DNA of 64,000 nucleotides, from positions 1,623,001 to 1,687,000 of the forward strand of contig NZ_CP121106.1 in the NCBI RefSeq assembly GCF_029623755.1, written 5' to 3'. The DNA is from Altererythrobacter sp. CAU 1644. GTDB taxonomy: Bacteria > Pseudomonadota > Alphaproteobacteria > Sphingomonadales > Sphingomonadaceae. This document shows, one piece after another, positions 60,562-64,000 of this stretch. A program made the translations under genes and the position numbers. A model generated the notes under the pieces. The model saw only the letters and a list, made by a program, of their open reading frames with translations, searched no databases and had not been told where the DNA came from. Numbering within the stretch: the first letter of the stretch is position 1; each line of letters starts with the position of its first letter.

Positions 60562-61515
60562 TCAATCGCCCGACGGGAACTCGATCATCTTTGGCCCCCG
60601 CCTCCGTTCCCTCTCGGCATACCAGATGTCGGGAAACAGCGGACCGGCTCCGGGATAGACAGCCCCCGGGCGCCAGGAAGAAAAGAACATCTGCGTTCCG
60701 TCCCACGATATCGCCGGGCGCAAATCGATTGCCGGCGAGTTGATCTCTGGGATGTTGTACGCTTCCCCGAATGGTTCGCTGGTGGAGTCGCGCTCCGCAA
60801 ACCAGATGTCGACCGCGCCGACACCGCCCGGCCTGGTCGAATCGAAGGCGATCACCAGCCCGTTGCGCGAAACCCAGGGACGGTTGTTGGCCCCCGCGGC
60901 ATTGGGGCCGCCCGCGACGGGCACGGGTGCGCCGCCGTCGACGCTTTGGAGGATCTCGCCGCCCGATCCATCGTTATTGCGCCGCGAGAAGATCACGACC
61001 TCGCGGCCCTCCTCGTCCTCGAAGATGCCTACGCTCTCTTCAAGCGCGTTGGTATTGTACTGCGGCAGGAACGGGACGGCGGTCTGCCAATCGCCGGAGG
61101 TACGTCGACTCACATACAAGCTACCGGGATCACCCGGCGAGCTGCGGAGGAAATGGAGCGTGTTGCGCCCGATGATCGTCGGGCAGGCTTCGTTGGCTCC
61201 GGGTGTATTGACCGTTCCGGGCAGCTTCTGCGGGCTGCCGAATCCCTGCGAGGTATCCGAACGCGCGGCGACATAGATGTCGGCGAGGCCGTCACGGAAC
61301 GAAGTGAGATAGAGTTCGAGTCCGTCGCGTGACAGGCTGACACAGCCATCGATCGCGCCCGAATTCACGTCGGGCGCCGACCCCGGCATGTTGTTGGCGT
61401 TGATTGGCGTGCCCCATTCTTCATAGGGGGGCGCTGCCAGGGTGACGGTCGACGTTGTCAGCAGACAGGATGCTGCAAGGCCGAGACAGAATCTCGGCGA
61501 AATCGAGATAGGCAT
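60562..61515 (-). CDS. Secreted WD40-like (PD40/TolB-type) beta-propeller protein
   Basis: A 317-residue exported protein with a signal peptide (FCLGLAASCLLTTSTVTLAA). Repeated blades carry the PD40 pattern: GCVSLSRDGLELYLTSFRDG, CPTIIGRNTLHFLRSSPGDP, RPWVSRNGLVIAFDSTRPGG, RPAISWDGTQMFFSSWRPGA. Similar propellers occur in TolB and OmpA-associated envelope proteins. No catalytic motif. Monocistronic; on the same strand as, but 90 bases before, the serpin gene. Confidence 0.82.
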   Translation of the reverse strand: MPISISPRFCLGLAASCLLTTSTVTLAAPPYEEWGTPINANNMPGSAPDVNSGAIDGCVSLSRDGLELYLTSFRDGLADIYVAARSDTSQGFGSPQKLPGTVNTPGANEACPTIIGRNTLHFLRSSPGDPGSLYVSRRTSGDWQTAVPFLPQYNTNALEESVGIFEDEEGREVVIFSRRNNDGSGGEILQSVDGGAPVPVAGGPNAAGANNRPWVSRNGLVIAFDSTRPGGVGAVDIWFAERDSTSEPFGEAYNIPEINSPAIDLRPAISWDGTQMFFSSWRPGAVYPGAGPLFPDIWYAERERRRGPKMIEFPSGD

Positions 61516-61675
61516 GTTTCTCTCCCCGAAAGGTGACCCCCGGCATGATCGAGGGCCGACGCCTGCAGCAGAGACGGTTTGATCGCCTTAGGCCATGAGC
61601 GATCGCCGATCCTTGACGATGGCGGGCTGATGATTTGCCGATGGATCGCGAAAGCCGGCGTTCTTTGGGGTCGGT

Positions 61676-63184
61676 TCAGGCTCTCGGCGCCTGCCGCCGA
61701 TAGCTCAGCGCCTCGGCAATGTGGATGCGCCCGACGCGTTCGGCGCCCGCCAGATCGGCGATGGTCCGCGCCACCCGCAACATCCTGGTGTAGCCGCGCG
61801 CCGATAGCCGCATCGCTTCGGCCGCCTGCAGCAGCAGTTTCTGCCCCGCTTCGTCGGGCGTCGCCCATTGCTCCAGCGCCGGGCCGTTGAGTTCGGCATT
61901 GCTGCGTGCGCCGGTATTCTCCGCCCGGGCGGTCTGGATCGCGCGAGCCGCGGCGACGCGCGCGGCGACTTCCGCGCTGCCTTCGGCGGGTGGAGGCAAG
62001 GCGAGGTCGGCGGCGCTTACGGGATCCACCTCGACATGCAAGTCGATGCGGTCGAGCATCGGGCCGGAGACCTTGCTCTGGTAATCGGCCGCGCAGCGCG
62101 GTGCGCGCGAGCAGGCGAGCGCGGGATCGCCCAAGTGGCCGCAACGGCACGGGTTCATCGCCGCGATCAACTGGACCCGCGCCGGGAAGGTGACATGGGC
62201 ATTGGCGCGCGCAACGTCGACACTGCCGGTTTCGAGCGGCTGGCGCAGCGAATCGAGCACCGGGCGCTGGAATTCGGGCAATTCATCGAGGAACAACACG
62301 CCCAGATGCGCGAGGCTGACCTCGCCCGGGCGTACCTTAAGCCCGCCGCCGGTCAGCGCGGCCATGCTGGCCGAATGGTGCGGCGCGCGAAACGGGCGCG
62401 CCCGGCTGATCTTGCCGCCCTCAAGCGTTCCGGCGACCGAGGCGACCATCGACACCTCGAGCGCCTCGGGAGGGGTCAGTTCGGGCAGGATTCCCGGCAG
62501 GCAGCTTGCCAGCAGGCTCTTCCCCGCACCGGGTGGCCCCACCATCAAGAGATTGTGCCCACCTGCCGCCGCGATCTCGAGCGCGCGCTTGGCGGTTTCC
62601 TGCCCCTTGACCTGCCTCAGATCCGCTACGGGCGGCGGCAGTTCGACCTCGCCGCGCGGAGGCTCGGGCAATTGCTGCGTGCCCTTGAGGTGGTTGAGCA
62701 GGCTGACGAGATCGGGCGCCGCCAGCACCGGCACGCCGCTGGCCCAGCGCGCTTCCGACCCCTGTCCGGCTGGGCAGATCAGACCCACTTCGACTTCGCT
62801 GGCGTGCAGCGCGGCGAGCAACACGCCCGGTGAGGCGACGATCCGACCGTCGAGCGCCAGTTCGCCCACCGCGATCCAGTCGGTCAGCTGCTCGGCATCG
62901 GTCACGCCCATGGCTGCGAGCAAAGCCAGCGCAATCGGCAGATCGTAATGCGAACCGTCCTTGGGCAGGTCGGCAGGCGAGAGGTTGATGGTGATCCGCT
63001 TGGGCGGCAGCGCCAGCCCCATCGCGGCGAGCGCGGACTGCACCCGCTCGCGGCTTTCGCTCACGGCCTTGTCGGGCAGGCCGACGATGGTGAAGCGCGG
63101 CAGCCCGGCCACGACCTGGCATTGCACCTCGACGCCACGCGCCTCCAGCCCGAGATAGGCCACCGTCTTGACCAGCGCGACCAC
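61676..63184 (-). CDS. comM: Mg-chelatase-like AAA+ protein YifB/ComM
   Basis: A 502-residue protein: an N-terminal Lon-C-like domain (VALVKTVAYLGLEARGVEVQ; VGLPDKAVSESRERVQSALA), a central AAA+ domain with Walker A GPPGAGKSLLASCLPG and Walker B GVLFLDELPEFQRPVLDSLR, and a C-terminal helical part (SARGYTRMLRVARTIADLAG). A Cys cluster (CRCGHLGDPALACSRAPRC) may bind zinc. ComM is a branch-migration helicase that helps integrate DNA during natural transformation. The gene stands alone. Confidence 0.93.
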   Translation of the reverse strand: MVALVKTVAYLGLEARGVEVQCQVVAGLPRFTIVGLPDKAVSESRERVQSALAAMGLALPPKRITINLSPADLPKDGSHYDLPIALALLAAMGVTDAEQLTDWIAVGELALDGRIVASPGVLLAALHASEVEVGLICPAGQGSEARWASGVPVLAAPDLVSLLNHLKGTQQLPEPPRGEVELPPPVADLRQVKGQETAKRALEIAAAGGHNLLMVGPPGAGKSLLASCLPGILPELTPPEALEVSMVASVAGTLEGGKISRARPFRAPHHSASMAALTGGGLKVRPGEVSLAHLGVLFLDELPEFQRPVLDSLRQPLETGSVDVARANAHVTFPARVQLIAAMNPCRCGHLGDPALACSRAPRCAADYQSKVSGPMLDRIDLHVEVDPVSAADLALPPPAEGSAEVAARVAAARAIQTARAENTGARSNAELNGPALEQWATPDEAGQKLLLQAAEAMRLSARGYTRMLRVARTIADLAGAERVGRIHIAEALSYRRQAPRA

Positions 63185-63343
63185 TTCTTAACCCCCTATG
63201 CCGCTTCGTGCGGCTTGGGCGATTTGTGGCGAATTAAGAAGGACTTGTCGAGGTGCTACGGATGGTAATCTAAGTACTCGTCAAGCAAATCCTAAGTATA
63301 TCGCTTTGCCCTTTCGGAAGGGGCTGGGGCGCATGAGAGAGTC

Positions 63344-64000
63344 ATGCGCACTCTTGTCATCTTGCTATTGGCTCTTGTCCACTTCGTGGCGATGCCGGCG
63401 GCTGCGCAGTCCCAGAACCAGTATTCCGCCCGTGTAATCGCTGTCGAAAGCTGGGTCGAGGAATGGGACGAGACGACCCAGCAATGGGTGCGGGTGGCCG
63501 ACGAGCCGGCGCCGGTCCAGGCCGCCGATCGCGGCGCAACCCGGTTCGAACGTTTCGCAACCCCGATCCACCAGCCGCGCTTCGCAGTCGACCATGCCCT
63601 TGGTCGTTATGGTCCGTTCCGCGTACTCGATGGCGAGCGGGCGGAACTGGTCGATACGACCGACCATGCCAGCCCGGCGGCGTTCGAAGCAATGCTGCGC
63701 GACCATCCCGGGATCAGCCGAATCGATCTGGTCGAGGCGCCTGGAACGCGTGACGACATTGCCAATCTGGCGCTCGCCCGGAAGATCCGCGCGGCGGGCA
63801 TCGCAACCCACGTGCCGCACGGCGGGTCGGTCCGTTCGGGGGCGGTGGAACTGTTCCTCGCTGGCGAGCGCCGCACGATCGACGAGGGCGCGCAATTCGC
63901 GGTTCACAGCTGGCGCGACAACTTCGGCCGCGAGCCGGGTGACTATGCCGTGGACGCTCCCGAGAACCGCCTCTATCTCGATTTCTACGAGGACATGGGC
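63344..64000 (+). CDS. Secreted ClpP/SppA-like serine protease-type protein (3' end outside window)
   Basis: The frame opens at ATG 63344 and runs without a stop to the last base (219 codons). A signal peptide (VILLLALVHFVAMPAAA) precedes a ClpP/crotonase-fold region: ISRIDLVEAPGTRDDIANLA (residues about 126-145), THVPHGGSVRSGAVELFLAG and IDEGAQFAVHSWRDNFG. Ser165 and His188 match the nucleophile and His of the Clp/SppA family in position and spacing. No ATPase partner is visible. It is therefore a periplasmic or outer-membrane protease-like protein; the C-terminal part is unseen. Confidence 0.75.
   Translation, partial: MRTLVILLLALVHFVAMPAAAQSQNQYSARVIAVESWVEEWDETTQQWVRVADEPAPVQAADRGATRFERFATPIHQPRFAVDHALGRYGPFRVLDGERAELVDTTDHASPAAFEAMLRDHPGISRIDLVEAPGTRDDIANLALARKIRAAGIATHVPHGGSVRSGAVELFLAGERRTIDEGAQFAVHSWRDNFGREPGDYAVDAPENRLYLDFYEDMG

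Overview
The window is GC-rich chromosomal DNA from an alphaproteobacterium, most probably a marine or freshwater member of the Erythrobacteraceae (Sphingomonadales). The evidence is the sphingomonad-like gene content: a UPF0262 protein, a one-cysteine 41-residue ribosomal protein L36, a CC_3452-like secreted protein, DUF3604-PpiC-HupE genes and separate exopolysaccharide loci. No rRNA or tRNA gene is visible, so the genus stays open. I see no prophage, insertion sequence, CRISPR array or plasmid backbone.

Region 1 (1-5291) is the most notable part: a six-gene plus-strand operon that looks like a Fap functional-amyloid system. It has two adjacent Asn/Gln-repeat amyloid-like proteins (the first cut by the window edge), a C39-type cysteine peptidase (FapD-like), a secreted protein of unknown function, a secreted protein with a peptidoglycan-binding domain, and a coiled-coil plus beta-barrel outer-membrane protein (FapF-like).

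Region 2 (5325-18297) is an exopolysaccharide locus: a beta-propeller protein related to the GINT1 N-terminal domain, an acyltransferase, a Wzy-like polymerase, a GT4 glycosyltransferase, a Wzc-type co-polymerase/tyrosine kinase, an outer-membrane barrel, a priming sugar transferase and a divergent Wza-like export lipoprotein. A GIY-YIG/RAMA-like protein interrupts it. A LuxR-type regulator with a degenerate receiver, a SleB-type hydrolase, a PilZ protein and galE follow (18.6-23.3 kb). With region 1 this makes a biofilm-matrix neighbourhood.

Region 3 (23.5-34 kb) has an unknown conserved protein, a YeiH-type membrane protein, the remnant of a second export locus (intact Wza-like gene, a Wzz gene truncated and joined to the 3' end of an Lrp/AsnC regulator), wecB-wecC, pssD-pssE, a CoA-transferase/MaoC pair and an ExoD-like protein.

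Region 4 (34-44.4 kb) has DUF3604-PpiC-HupE, a four-gene ABC exporter operon with a divergent TetR regulator, and a second TetR-led operon. Region 5 (44.6-64 kb) is mostly housekeeping: ftsH, rpoZ, dnaB, cdd, rpmJ and comM, mixed with a ParA-like ATPase, a phospholipase-D family protein, a GH25-like protein lacking its usual catalytic residues, a small arsenic-type operon, an M14 carboxypeptidase, a serpin lipoprotein and, at the right edge, a secreted ClpP-like protein that runs off the window.

All calls rest on reading sequence and recalling families; no database search was possible.
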